Source: Acidovorax sp. (GTDB lineage: Bacteria; Pseudomonadota; Gammaproteobacteria; Burkholderiales; Burkholderiaceae_C). From it: 13,275 nucleotides of DNA. Below, in pieces: positions 6,130 to 13,275 of this stretch. Under the pieces are notes generated by a model. That model did not search any database, had not been told where the DNA came from, and saw only the letters and a list, made by a program, of their open reading frames with translations. The first letter of the stretch is position 1, and every line of letters begins with the position of its first letter. The translations under genes and the position numbers were made by a program. The DNA lies in the NCBI GenBank assembly GCA_011620245.1, contig WOZN01000016.1, forward strand, positions 13,404 through 26,678. Reading direction: 5' to 3'.

Positions 6130-7017
6130 ATGAAACGTTTTTCGCGCCCTGCTGCTGTTGTGCCAACCCTGCCGCGTCTTACGCAAGCCCATGCGCCCCT
6201 CACCCACGGCGTGGAGGTTGTCAATGAGCTGGGCGAGCGCGAGCAGGTGCAGATTCCTGCCGAACGCCCGCTGACCGTGTATGTGGACAAGCGCGAGCTC
6301 GTCACCCTCATGACGCTGGGCGCGCAGCCCGAGCTGCTGGTGCTGGGCTATCTGCGCAACCAGCGGCTGGTGGAATCGGTGCATGACATCGAATCCATCA
6401 CGGTCGACTGGGAGGTCAACGCTGCGGCCGTCAAGACGCGCAGCGGCATCGCACGCATCGAAGAACGCACCGCCAGCAAGGTGGTGACCACCGGCTGCGG
6501 GCAGGGCAGTGTGTTTGGCGGGCTCATGGACGAGGTCGATCGCATCGAGCTGCCCGCAGCGCAGCTCACGCAGGCGCAGCTGTACGGCATCGTCAATGCC
6601 ATCCGCCTCAAGGAAAGCACTTACAAGTCCGCCGGCTCGGTGCATGGCTGTGCGCTGTTTCGCGGCGAAGAGCTGCTCACGTTCGTGGAGGACGTGGGCC
6701 GGCACAACGCCATCGACACCATCGCCGGCTGGATGTGGATGCAGGAAGGCGACATGACTGGCGGCGACAAGGTCTTCTACACCACGGGCCGGCTGACCAG
6801 CGAGATGGTCATCAAGTCGGCGCAGATGGGCGTTCCCATCGTGGTGTCGCGCAGCGGCATGACGCAGATGGGCCATGCGGTGGCGCAGCAACTCGGCCTG
6901 TGCGCCATTGGCCGCGCAACCAACCGGCGCTTCGTCTGTTACAGCGGCGCCGACCGCCTGCTGCTGCAGCCTGAACTGGCGGCGGCATATCCAGTCGCAC
7001 CGGCACCCATCAGTTAA
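6130..7017 (+). CDS. fdhD: FdhD, formate dehydrogenase accessory sulfurtransferase
   Basis: FdhD passes sulfur from a cysteine desulfurase to the molybdenum cofactor, which activates formate dehydrogenase; it acts in the cytoplasm before FdhA is exported. The 295-residue protein has the family hallmarks TTGCGQGSVFGG (121-131) with Cys123, FVEDVGRHNAIDT (185-197) and TTGRLTSEMVIKSAQMGVP (218-236). E. coli FdhD has a CxxC pair here (Cys121/Cys124); this protein keeps the first cysteine but has glycine at the second. The start gives a normal N-terminus, although no Shine-Dalgarno site is visible. It follows the fdh terminator by about 115 bp. Its TAA stop lies inside the left end of a MITE-like element, so the extreme C-terminus may have been set by an insertion. 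Confidence 0.93.
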   Translation: MKRFSRPAAVVPTLPRLTQAHAPLTHGVEVVNELGEREQVQIPAERPLTVYVDKRELVTLMTLGAQPELLVLGYLRNQRLVESVHDIESITVDWEVNAAAVKTRSGIARIEERTASKVVTTGCGQGSVFGGLMDEVDRIELPAAQLTQAQLYGIVNAIRLKESTYKSAGSVHGCALFRGEELLTFVEDVGRHNAIDTIAGWMWMQEGDMTGGDKVFYTTGRLTSEMVIKSAQMGVPIVVSRSGMTQMGHAVAQQLGLCAIGRATNRRFVCYSGADRLLLQPELAAAYPVAPAPIS

Positions 7018-7197
7018 CCTAAAAACCGCAGTTGAATCCCCAAAATTGAAGCAACTGCCTGTCACACATTGAGTTTTATGCTTTTCAGACTCACCCAGTT
7101 AGAACTGCTCCGCAGTCACTTGAAGTCTTGGGAAGCCCGCATGGATATTGGGTTTTTTCAGTTTTCCGGTTAGCTCAACTGCGGCTTTTAGGGTTAA
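7014..7197. mobile_element. MITE-like element with about 22-bp terminal inverted repeats
   Basis: The left end (7014-7035, TTAACCTAAAAACCGCAGTT..) is matched by the reverse complement of the right end (7175-7197), with 21 of 23 positions agreeing, one mismatch and one gap. Similarity continues weakly inwards (CCCCAAAATTGAA against CCGGAAAACTGAA). The interior of about 140 bp is less GC-rich than its surroundings and encodes nothing convincing. Both ends are bounded by TTAA, which may be target-site duplication or part of the repeat. Inside are small hairpins, such as GCAGTTG/CAACTGC (7028-7034/7052-7058) and ACTGC/GCAGT (7094-7098/7102-7106). It starts on the fdhD stop codon and lies between fdhD and the permease gene. 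No transposase is present, so it would need one in trans. Confidence 0.6.
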
Positions 7198-7215
7198 AAG
7201 AGGCCAGGCCGCAAT

Positions 7216-7242
7216 GCCTGCCGAACTTGTCCGACGGCAGGC
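7216..7242. repeat. perfect 8-bp inverted repeat, hairpin
   Basis: GCCTGCCG (7216-7223) and CGGCAGGC (7235-7242) can form a perfect stem with an 11-nt loop. No T-run follows in either direction, so it is not a typical terminator. It lies between the MITE-like element and the permease gene and would be in the permease leader only if transcription starts further upstream. Confidence 0.4.
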
Positions 7243-7246
7243 CGAC

Positions 7247-7274
7247 TTGCCAATGCACGATGACTGCGGAAAAT
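7247..7274 (+). promoter_or_regulatory. possible sigma-70 promoter of the permease gene
   Basis: TTGCCA (7247-7252) matches the -35 consensus at 5 of 6 positions, and GAAAAT (7269-7274) the -10 consensus at 4 of 6, with 16 bp between. Transcription would start near 7281, leaving a leader of about 38 nt before ATG 7319. The leader contains the palindrome GCGCAATTGCGC (7293-7304). Confidence 0.25.
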
Positions 7275-7292
7275 CCCCAAAGCCGTTTCTGG

Positions 7293-7304
7293 GCGCAATT
7301 GCGC
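7293..7304. promoter_or_regulatory. 12-bp perfect palindrome GCGCAATTGCGC before the permease start
   Basis: The sequence is fully self-complementary and ends 1 nt before the Shine-Dalgarno AAGG (7306-7309) of the permease gene. It could be a regulator site or a small RNA hairpin affecting translation. In GC-rich DNA a palindrome of this size can also be chance. Confidence 0.3.
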
Positions 7305-7318
7305 TAAGGTTCGTATCC

Positions 7319-9838
7319 ATGAATCTGTCCTTTTTTCGCATGGGGCTGCGCACCCTGGCACGTGATCTGCGTGCAGGCGAGTTGCGCCTGCTCATCGTGG
7401 CCGTCACCCTGGCGGTGGCGGCGCTGACGTCGGTGGGTTTTTTTGCCGACCGGCTGCAGGGGGGCATCCAGCGCGACGCCCTGCAGTTGCTGGGTGGCGA
7501 TGCCGTGGTGGCCAGCGACAACCCCCCGCCCCCCGCCTTTGCCGAGCGCGCCCGCGCGCTGGGCCTGCAGGCCGTGACGACCATGGGCTTTCCCACCATG
7601 GGCCGGGCCAGCGAGCGCCAGGGCGGTGCCACCAGGCTCGTGGCCCTCAAGAGCGTGGAGCCGGGCTATCCCCTGCGCGGCAGCCTGCAGGTGGCCGATT
7701 CGCCCGATGCCTTGGGGCAGGTCACGCGCGATATTCCTGCGCCGGGCGAGGTATGGGTGGATGCCTCCTTGCTGGAAGCGCTGGGGCTGTCGATGGGCGA
7801 CATGCTGCTGCTGGGTGATGCACAGTTGCGCATTGCACGCATCATCGTGGTGGAGCCCGACCGGGGCGCCGACTTCATGAGCTTTGCGCCGCGCGTCCTG
7901 CTCAACCAGGCCGATGTGCCGGCCACCGGCCTGGTGCAGCCGGCCAGCCGCATCACCTACCGCTTTGCCGTGGCCGGATCGCCCGCCGCCGTCAAGGCTT
8001 TCAGTGACTGGGCTGCCGCCGAGGTCAAAAAACCCGAGCTGCACGGCATGCGCGTGGAGTCGCTCGAAAGCGGCCGCCCCGAAATGCGCCAGACGCTGGA
8101 CCGCGCCGAGAAATTCCTCAACCTGGTGGCCCTGCTGGCCGCGCTGCTGTCGGCCGTGGCCGTGGCGCTGGCGGCGCGGGGCTTTGCAGCCGACCATCTC
8201 GATGCCTCGGCCCTGCTGCGTGTGCTGGGCCAGAGCCAGCGCACCATTGCGGGCGCCTACACCACCGAGTTTGCGCTGATCGGCCTGTTTGCCAGTGCCC
8301 TGGGCGTGGTGATCGGCTATCTGGTGCACAACGTGTTCGTGCTGCTGCTGGCGGGGCTGGTGGAGTCGGGCCTGCCCGCGCCAAGCCCGTGGCCCGTGGC
8401 GTTTGGCCTGGGCATGGGCCTGACGCTGCTGCTGGCCTTTGGGTTGCCGCCGGTGCTGCAACTGGCCCAGGTGCCGCCGCTGCGCGTGATCCGGCGCGAC
8501 ATGGGCGGGCTCAGGCCGGTGTCGCTGGCGGTGCTGGCGGTGGGCGTGGCCGGCTTTGCGGCACTGTTGCTGGCAGTGAGCAGCGACCTGGTGCTCGGAC
8601 TGATTGCCGTGGGCGGCTTTGCCGGGGCCGTGGCGTTGTTTGCACTGCTGAGCTGGCTGGCGGTGAAGCTGCTGCGCAAGAGCGTCAACGAATCGACTGC
8701 GCCGCGCTGGCTGGTGCTGGCCACACGGCAGATCTCGGCACGCCCGGGCTACGCCGTGGTGCAGGTCAGCAGCCTGGCTGTGGGCCTGCTGGCGCTGCTG
8801 CTGCTGGTGCTGCTGCGCACCGATCTGGTGGACAGCTGGCGCAAGGCCACCCCGCCCGACGCGCCCAACCGCTTCGTCATCAACGTGATGCCCGACCAGG
8901 CGGATGCGTTCCAGCAGGCGCTCCGGGCCGGGGGCGTGGCGAAATACGACTGGTACCCCATGATCCGCGGCCGCCTGCTGGCCGTGAACGGCCGGCCCGT
9001 GGAGTCCGGCCATTACTCCGACGAGCGCGCCAAGCGCCTTGTGGACCGCGAATTCAACCTGTCCAACGCGGTTCAGGCGCCACCCCACAACCAGGTCGTG
9101 GCCGGCCAATGGACGCCGGGCGAGGAGGGCGCCATCAGCGTGGAAGAGGGCATTGCCGAGACCCTGGGCCTGCAGCTGGGCGACCGCCTGCAGTTCGACA
9201 TGGGCGGCGTGCAAAGCGAGGCCCGCATCACCAGCCTGCGCAAGGTGGACTGGGGTTCCATGCGGGCCAATTTCTTCGTGATGTACTCCGTGGCCCACCT
9301 GCAGAATGTGCCGGTGACCTACCTCGCCGCGTTCCGGGCCCCTGACAAGCCGGGGTTCGACAACGCGCTGGTGCGCCAGTTTCCCAACATCACCAGCGTG
9401 GACATGGACGCCACCATCGCCCAGGTGCAGCGCGTGCTGGAGCAGGTGATCCAGGCGGTGGAATTTTTGTTCGCGTTCACGCTGGCGGCCGGGCTGGTGG
9501 TGCTGTTCGCCGCCGTCACTGCCACGCGCGAGGAGCGTGCGCGCGAGTACGCCATCATGCGCGCCTTGGGGGCCCGCGCCAGCATGCTGCGCCAGGTGCA
9601 GCGCGCCGAACTGGTGGGTGTGGGCCTGCTCGCCGGTTTTCTGGCCGGCTGCGTGGCCGTGGCCGTGGGCTGGGCGCTGGCGCGCTTCGTGTTCGAATTC
9701 ACCTGGACGCCCGCGCCCTGGGTGCCCCTGGCGGGCGCCGCGGCCGGGGCCGTGCTGGCGCTGGCGGCGGGCTGGTGGGGCCTGCGCGATGTGCTCAACC
9801 GCCCGGTGGTCGAGACGCTGCGCCGTTCCGCGGAATAG
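7319..9838 (+). CDS. FtsX-type ABC transporter permease (YbbP-like)
   Basis: This 839-residue inner-membrane protein resembles the YbbP/DUF214 permeases (E. coli YbbP, about 804 residues). It has a first helix near residues 23-43 and a large periplasmic domain. A block of helices follows (FLNLVALLAALLSAVAVALA onward), then a second periplasmic domain and three C-terminal helices. The FtsX signature EERAREYAIMRALGA is at 738-752. About ten membrane segments are visible. Family members work with a LolD/YbbA-type ATPase, and their substrate is mostly unknown, possibly lipids or lipoproteins. No ATPase gene is next to it here, so the partner must be encoded elsewhere. ATG 7319 is chosen because AAGG (7306-7309) is 9 nt upstream and the protein starts as the family does; an in-frame ATG at 7148 lies in the MITE-like element. 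Confidence 0.88.
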   Translation: MNLSFFRMGLRTLARDLRAGELRLLIVAVTLAVAALTSVGFFADRLQGGIQRDALQLLGGDAVVASDNPPPPAFAERARALGLQAVTTMGFPTMGRASERQGGATRLVALKSVEPGYPLRGSLQVADSPDALGQVTRDIPAPGEVWVDASLLEALGLSMGDMLLLGDAQLRIARIIVVEPDRGADFMSFAPRVLLNQADVPATGLVQPASRITYRFAVAGSPAAVKAFSDWAAAEVKKPELHGMRVESLESGRPEMRQTLDRAEKFLNLVALLAALLSAVAVALAARGFAADHLDASALLRVLGQSQRTIAGAYTTEFALIGLFASALGVVIGYLVHNVFVLLLAGLVESGLPAPSPWPVAFGLGMGLTLLLAFGLPPVLQLAQVPPLRVIRRDMGGLRPVSLAVLAVGVAGFAALLLAVSSDLVLGLIAVGGFAGAVALFALLSWLAVKLLRKSVNESTAPRWLVLATRQISARPGYAVVQVSSLAVGLLALLLLVLLRTDLVDSWRKATPPDAPNRFVINVMPDQADAFQQALRAGGVAKYDWYPMIRGRLLAVNGRPVESGHYSDERAKRLVDREFNLSNAVQAPPHNQVVAGQWTPGEEGAISVEEGIAETLGLQLGDRLQFDMGGVQSEARITSLRKVDWGSMRANFFVMYSVAHLQNVPVTYLAAFRAPDKPGFDNALVRQFPNITSVDMDATIAQVQRVLEQVIQAVEFLFAFTLAAGLVVLFAAVTATREERAREYAIMRALGARASMLRQVQRAELVGVGLLAGFLAGCVAVAVGWALARFVFEFTWTPAPWVPLAGAAAGAVLALAAGWWGLRDVLNRPVVETLRRSAE

Positions 9839-9860
9839 GCGATGCGAGGCCATGCGGCGT

Positions 9861-9936
9861 TGTGGTTGCTTGGTATTATTAGTATTAATTTGATAGCTAT
9901 CAGCGCTTGATACCATTGTGCTGGAGCCTGTTTTTA
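9861..9936 (+). repeat. dispersed intergenic repeat, copy upstream of the globin gene
   Basis: It shares TGTGGTTGCT (9861-9870) and GATAGCTATCAGCGCTT (9892-9908) with a second copy at 10380-10414 on the other side of the globin gene. The 3' part continues as CTGGAGCCTGTTTTT up to the globin start. I associate this pattern with a very common intergenic repeat of Comamonadaceae. Its GGAG (9923-9926) lies 11 nt before the globin ATG and is the only Shine-Dalgarno candidate there. Confidence 0.6.
9871..9879 (+). promoter_or_regulatory. possible extended -10 promoter of the globin gene
   Basis: TGGTATTAT is an extended -10 element (TGn followed by TATTAT, 5 of 6 to consensus). A second pair, TTGTGG (9860-9865) and TATTAA (9883-9888) with 17-bp spacing, overlaps it. 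The 9870-9890 stretch is strikingly AT-rich against its surroundings. The leader would be about 50 nt and include the dispersed repeat. Confidence 0.35.
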
Positions 9937-9937
9937 T

Positions 9938-10369
9938 ATGAATTCTTCAACCCTTGATACGCGCGGCGATGGTTCCGGCCCCGCAGCCGCCGGGACACCC
10001 TTTGAGTGGATCGGCGGTGAAAGCCGTGTGCACGCGCTCACCGAGCGCTTTTACGACCTGATGGACCTGGAGCCCGGCTATGCCGAGCTGCGTGCCGCCC
10101 ACGGCAGTGACCTGGCTGATGCCCGGCAAAAACTCTTCATGTTCCTGTGCGGCTGGCTGGGCGGGCCGTCGTACTACACCGACCAGTTTGGCCATCCCCG
10201 CCTGCGTGCTCGCCATATGCCGTTTGCCATCGGCGTCAAGGAGCGCGACCAGTGGGTGGCCTGCATGGACCAGGCCATGGGCGAAACCGGTGTGCCGCAG
10301 GAACTGCGGGCGCGGCTGAAAAAGAGCTTCATGGGCACGGCCGACTGGATGCGCAACAAGGGCGTGTGA
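9938..10369 (+). CDS. group II truncated hemoglobin (trHbO type)
   Basis: This cytoplasmic heme protein of 143 residues is of the 2-over-2 globin fold. Recognisable positions are the B10 tyrosine in RFYDLMD (Tyr39), the KLFMFLCGWLGGP segment of helix E (65-77), the proximal histidine in RARHMPFAIG (His93) and the G8 tryptophan in QWVACMDQA (Trp106), all typical of group II. The first 20 residues are polar and probably disordered. Group II proteins bind O2 or NO and are linked to stress protection or peroxide chemistry; the exact role here is unknown. GGAG at 9923-9926 gives a spacing of 11 nt. The gene stands alone, between two copies of a dispersed repeat, 99 bp after the permease gene, and ends before a large palindrome. 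Confidence 0.92.
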   Translation: MNSSTLDTRGDGSGPAAAGTPFEWIGGESRVHALTERFYDLMDLEPGYAELRAAHGSDLADARQKLFMFLCGWLGGPSYYTDQFGHPRLRARHMPFAIGVKERDQWVACMDQAMGETGVPQELRARLKKSFMGTADWMRNKGV

Positions 10370-10379
10370 GGGGGCAGGA

Positions 10380-10416
10380 TGTGGTTGCTATTTTTTGGAT
10401 AGCTGCCAGCGCTTTT
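10380..10416 (+). repeat. dispersed intergenic repeat, copy downstream of the globin gene
   Basis: TGTGGTTGCT (10380-10389), GATAGCT (10398-10404) and CAGCGCTT (10407-10414) repeat, in the same order and orientation, the copy before the globin gene. The middle part is shorter here. A further degenerate copy, sharing ATAGCTGCCAGC, is at 165-176 before the fdh operon. Confidence 0.6.
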
Positions 10417-10436
10417 CAACCGATGGGTCAAGACTT

Positions 10437-10473
10437 CTATTGATCCGGCCCTTTGATATATCACTGGGCCGGA

Positions 10474-10480
<7 letters not shown>
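10437..10480. terminator. 44-bp near-perfect palindrome between convergent globin and ureG; likely transcript-end hairpin
   Basis: CTATTGATCCGGCCC (10437-10451) and GGGCCGGATCAATAG (10466-10480) are perfect 15-bp inverted repeats. The inner TGATATATCA (10454-10463) is itself palindromic about the same centre, so 20 of 22 base pairs match. The ureG stop codon lies inside the right arm. In RNA from either strand this forms a very stable stem. No T-run follows on either side, so it is not a canonical intrinsic terminator; it may act as a 3' end stabiliser, with Rho, or have another DNA-level role. Confidence 0.55.
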
Positions 10481-11156
<676 letters not shown>

Positions 11157-11160
<4 letters not shown>

Positions 11161-11867
11161 GATCGGAAGAGGCGGGAGTATTGGGTTTCGTGCTGGGCCG
11201 ACAGGATGGCCAGCATGGGGGAAAAAGCCTGGCGCTCGCTGTCCATCAGGCCGATGGCGTGGTCTGCCGCGGCGGGAATGGCATCGGCCAGCCGGGCCAG
11301 GATGCGCTGGCCCGCGCTTTGGCCCAGCTGCATGGATTTGAGCGCGGCCTGCACCATGTTCTCGGCCCAGCCGAAGGCATAGGCCAGCAGTACATCGCGC
11401 ACGGGGGCCTGCGTGGTGGATGCGGCCAGCGCAAAGGCGACGGGGTAGGTGGGCGGCAGCGCAGCCAGGTGGCGCACGGCGGGCATCAGTGCTTCGTTGC
11501 CCAGGTGCTGGTTGCGCAGCCAGTCGGCCAGCGACCGGCCCATCTGCTCGGCCTGCAGCCGCAGCTCGCTGGTTTCGCGGGTGTGCAGCACCCAGTCGTT
11601 GAGTTCGCGCACATGGGCCATGTCCCCACGACGCCAGGCGCCCACGGCCTTGGCGATCAGGGCCATGTCGCCCCGGGCCTGGGTGATGTGCAACTGGTCC
11701 AGCAGCCAGCCGGCCACGGCGGCCTCGCTGGCAATGCCTGCGTTTTCAATGGCGCTCTCCAGCCCCTCGGAATACGAGAAACCGCCCACGGGCAGCGCGG
11801 GCGATGCGAGCCAGATGAGCTGCAGCAAGCTAGCGGCGGGCAGCGGTGCGGGGCGGTCGATTCGCAT
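11157..11867 (-). CDS. ureF: UreF, urease accessory protein
   Basis: UreF binds UreG and UreD/UreH in the complex that activates apo-urease, gating GTP hydrolysis and nickel insertion. The 236 residues are of usual length. The family signature [18 protein letters not shown] is at residues 20-37, and the rest is alpha-helical with no catalytic motif, as expected. The C-terminus QYSRLFRS fits the conserved tail that contacts UreD. It starts 26 bp after ureE; no strong Shine-Dalgarno site is visible before ATG 11867, so coupling to ureE translation is likely. It overlaps ureG by 4 bp. Confidence 0.94.
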
Positions 11868-11893
11868 GCGAAATCAAGTGGCTGAGCGGGCCG

Positions 11894-12544
11894 TCAGTGG
11901 TCGTGCCCGTGGTCGCCGTGGTCATGGTCGCCGTGGTCATGGTCATGACCGTGGTTGCAGTGCGGGCCATGCACATGGCCCTGGGCCGCGACCGGGATGG
12001 CGACGGGGCGGGCAGGGGCAGGGGCATCGTCATGCGGATGATCATGTGCATGGTCGTGGCTGTGCCCATGGCCATGCCCGCCGCCATGCCCTGCGGCATA
12101 GGCGCCGCCTTCGGGTTCAAAGGGCAGGTTCTGGGCTTTGACGATGAGGTGCATGGCGCGCAGCATGTCGGCCAGCACATGGTCGGGCTCGATCTTCAGG
12201 TGGTCGGGCTGCAGCTCGATGGGCACATGCCGGTTGCCCAGGTGGTAGGCGGCGCGCGTCAGGTCAAACGGTGTGCCGTGGTTGGGGCAATGCGTGATGA
12301 CCAGCACCGGCTGCGGCGCGGCCAGCACGCGCACCAGCGATCCGTCTTCGGCCACCAGCACATCGCCGCCGCGCACCAGCGTGCCGCGCGGCAGGAACAC
12401 GCCCAGTTCGCGCCCGGCGGAGTCGGTGGCGGCAAAGCGGCTTTTCTGGCGCAGGTCCCAGTCGAGTTCGACGGTGGTGGCGCGCTTGAGCAGCACGGGT
12501 GCAAGGCCCTGGCCCTGGGGGATGAGTTTGGAAACGGTCAGCAT
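11894..12544 (-). CDS. ureE: UreE, urease nickel metallochaperone with histidine-rich tail
   Basis: UreE is the nickel donor for urease assembly. The N-terminal peptide-binding domain covers about residues 1-75. The metal-binding domain that follows contains THCPNHGTPFDL (84-95) and the conserved GNRHVPIEL (103-111), whose His106 corresponds to the interfacial nickel ligand of the family. Residues 153-216 form a tail with 21 histidines, rich in HD and HG pairs, a nickel store as in Klebsiella UreE. The tail is broken by an Ala/Pro linker (174-188). At DNA level its end contains two exact tandem copies of a 15-bp unit encoding HDHGD. The start codon is 10 bp after the ureC stop, with no clear ribosome site, so translation is probably coupled to ureC. 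Confidence 0.95.
   Translation of the reverse strand: MLTVSKLIPQGQGLAPVLLKRATTVELDWDLRQKSRFAATDSAGRELGVFLPRGTLVRGGDVLVAEDGSLVRVLAAPQPVLVITHCPNHGTPFDLTRAAYHLGNRHVPIELQPDHLKIEPDHVLADMLRAMHLIVKAQNLPFEPEGGAYAAGHGGGHGHGHSHDHAHDHPHDDAPAPARPVAIPVAAQGHVHGPHCNHGHDHDHGDHDHGDHGHDH
11911..11946. repeat. 15-bp tandem repeat within the ureE histidine tail
   Basis: GGTCGCCGTGGTCAT occurs twice in exact tandem (11911-11925, 11926-11940), followed by a partial third unit (GGTCAT). Read on the minus strand each unit adds five residues of HDHGD type. The identical copies suggest recent slippage, so the tail length may vary between strains. Confidence 0.7.
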
Positions 12545-12554
12545 GGATGGAGCA

Positions 12555-13275
12555 TCAGAAAAGGAAATAGCGTTGCGCCATGGGCAGCACCGTGGCGGGC
12601 TCGCAGGTCAGCAATTGTCCGTCGGCGCGCACGGTGTAGGTCTGCGCGTCCACTTCCATCTTGGGCGTGTAGCTGTTGTGCACCATGTCGCGCTTGCGGA
12701 TGCCGCGGATGTTGTGCACGGCACTCAAGGTTTTGCGCAAACCAAAGCGCTCGCCAATGCCTGCGTTCAAGCCAGCCTGCGAGACAAAGGTGAGCGAGGT
12801 CCTGGCGATGGCGCCGCCAAAGGCGCCGAACATGGGCCGGTAATGCACGGGCTGTGGCGTGGGGATGGAGGCATTGGGGTCGCCCATGGCAGCCATGGCG
12901 ATCAGGCCGCCTTTCAGAATGAGCGCGGGCTTGACGCCGAAGAACGCGGGCTTCCAGACCACGATGTCGGCCCATTTGCCGACTTCGAGCGAGCCCACCT
13001 CGTGGCTGATGCCGTGGGCAATGGCGGGGTTGATGGTGTATTTGGCCACGTAGCGCTGGATGCGCGTGTTGTCGTTGCGGGCCGTATCCCCCGGCAGGCT
13101 GCCGCGCTGCACCTTCATCTTGTGCGCCGTCTGCCAGGTGCGCAGGATGACCTCGCCCACGCGGCCCATGGCCTGGCTGTCGCTGCTCATCATGCTGATG
13201 GCGCCCAGGTCGTGCAGGACGTCTTCGGCGGCGATGGTTTCCTTGCGGATGCGGCTTTCGGCAAAGGCCAGGTCT
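12555..13275 (-). CDS. ureC: urease alpha subunit UreC, C-terminal part (cut by the window edge)
   Basis: UreC holds the dinickel site that hydrolyses urea to ammonia and carbamate. The last 239 codons are present; the frame runs off the right edge, beginning [32 protein letters not shown] contains the aspartate that ligates nickel (Asp360 in Klebsiella numbering; counting back from a 567-residue protein it falls exactly there). Next come VKRG-like and [30 protein letters not shown] segments of the amidohydrolase barrel (abridged here), and the protein ends RYFLF, the usual urease terminus. The carbamylated lysine, the other nickel-binding histidines and the flap cysteine lie outside the window. 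ureE follows after 10 bp. Confidence 0.96.
   Translation of the reverse strand, partial: DLAFAESRIRKETIAAEDVLHDLGAISMMSSDSQAMGRVGEVILRTWQTAHKMKVQRGSLPGDTARNDNTRIQRYVAKYTINPAIAHGISHEVGSLEVGKWADIVVWKPAFFGVKPALILKGGLIAMAAMGDPNASIPTPQPVHYRPMFGAFGGAIARTSLTFVSQAGLNAGIGERFGLRKTLSAVHNIRGIRKRDMVHNSYTPKMEVDAQTYTVRADGQLLTCEPATVLPMAQRYFLF

Noticed and set aside
7014..7197. tRNA or structured RNA gene in the fdhD-permease gap
   Set aside because: The stems do not form a cloverleaf, and the symmetry is best explained by terminal inverted repeats of a small mobile element.
7148..7318. N-terminal extension of the permease from ATG 7148
   Set aside because: The extra 57 codons run through the MITE-like element and the hairpin, lack a ribosome site, and precede the natural N-terminus at 7319, which has AAGG 9 nt upstream.
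7304..9916. Open frame of 870 codons on the minus strand opposite the permease
   Set aside because: The product is rich in H, Q, G, A and R with no recognisable domain, as expected from the antisense of a GC-rich membrane-protein gene.
11894..12090. Repetitive GGTCAT-rich stretch as a CRISPR or regulatory repeat array
   Set aside because: The repeats are in frame with ureE and encode its histidine tail; there are no spacers.

Overview
The window looks like chromosomal DNA of a betaproteobacterium of the order Burkholderiales, most likely the family Comamonadaceae (Acidovorax-like). I base this on the high GC content, the order of the formate dehydrogenase genes, the ureC-E-F-G order, and a dispersed 'GATAGCT..CAGCGCTT' intergenic repeat that I associate from memory with that family. 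No database search was possible, so the organism call is an inference.

Positions 1-5961 (+ strand) hold a respiratory, periplasm-facing formate dehydrogenase operon. After the last 17 codons of an upstream gene come a small twin-arginine (TAT) signal protein, the catalytic molybdenum/tungsten subunit FdhA (Cys form, not selenocysteine), the four-cluster iron-sulfur subunit FdhB, a small lipoprotein, the cytochrome b subunit FdhC with an extra periplasmic N-terminal domain, and a small alanine-rich secreted protein. Gaps are short or the genes overlap by 4 bp, and a clear intrinsic terminator lies at 5982-6014. The expected electron route is formate, then molybdopterin and iron-sulfur clusters, then b hemes, then quinone. 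Three small exported proteins of unknown role sit among the enzyme subunits.

Positions 6130-7017 (+) encode FdhD, which sulfurates the molybdenum cofactor before it enters FdhA. It has its own putative promoter and may be leaderless. A MITE-like element of about 184 bp (7014-7197) begins at its stop codon.

Positions 7319-9838 (+) encode a large FtsX/YbbP-type ABC permease, and 9938-10369 (+) a group II truncated hemoglobin. The globin gene is bracketed by two copies of the dispersed repeat, one of which seems to supply its ribosome binding site. A 44-bp near-perfect palindrome (10437-10480) separates the globin from the convergent urease genes and contains the ureG stop codon.

Positions 10474-13275 (- strand) carry the 3' end of a urease operon: the C-terminal part of UreC, then UreE with a histidine-rich tail, UreF and UreG. 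UreE, UreF and UreG deliver nickel and assemble the UreC active site. Most of ureC and any upstream urease genes lie beyond the window edge.
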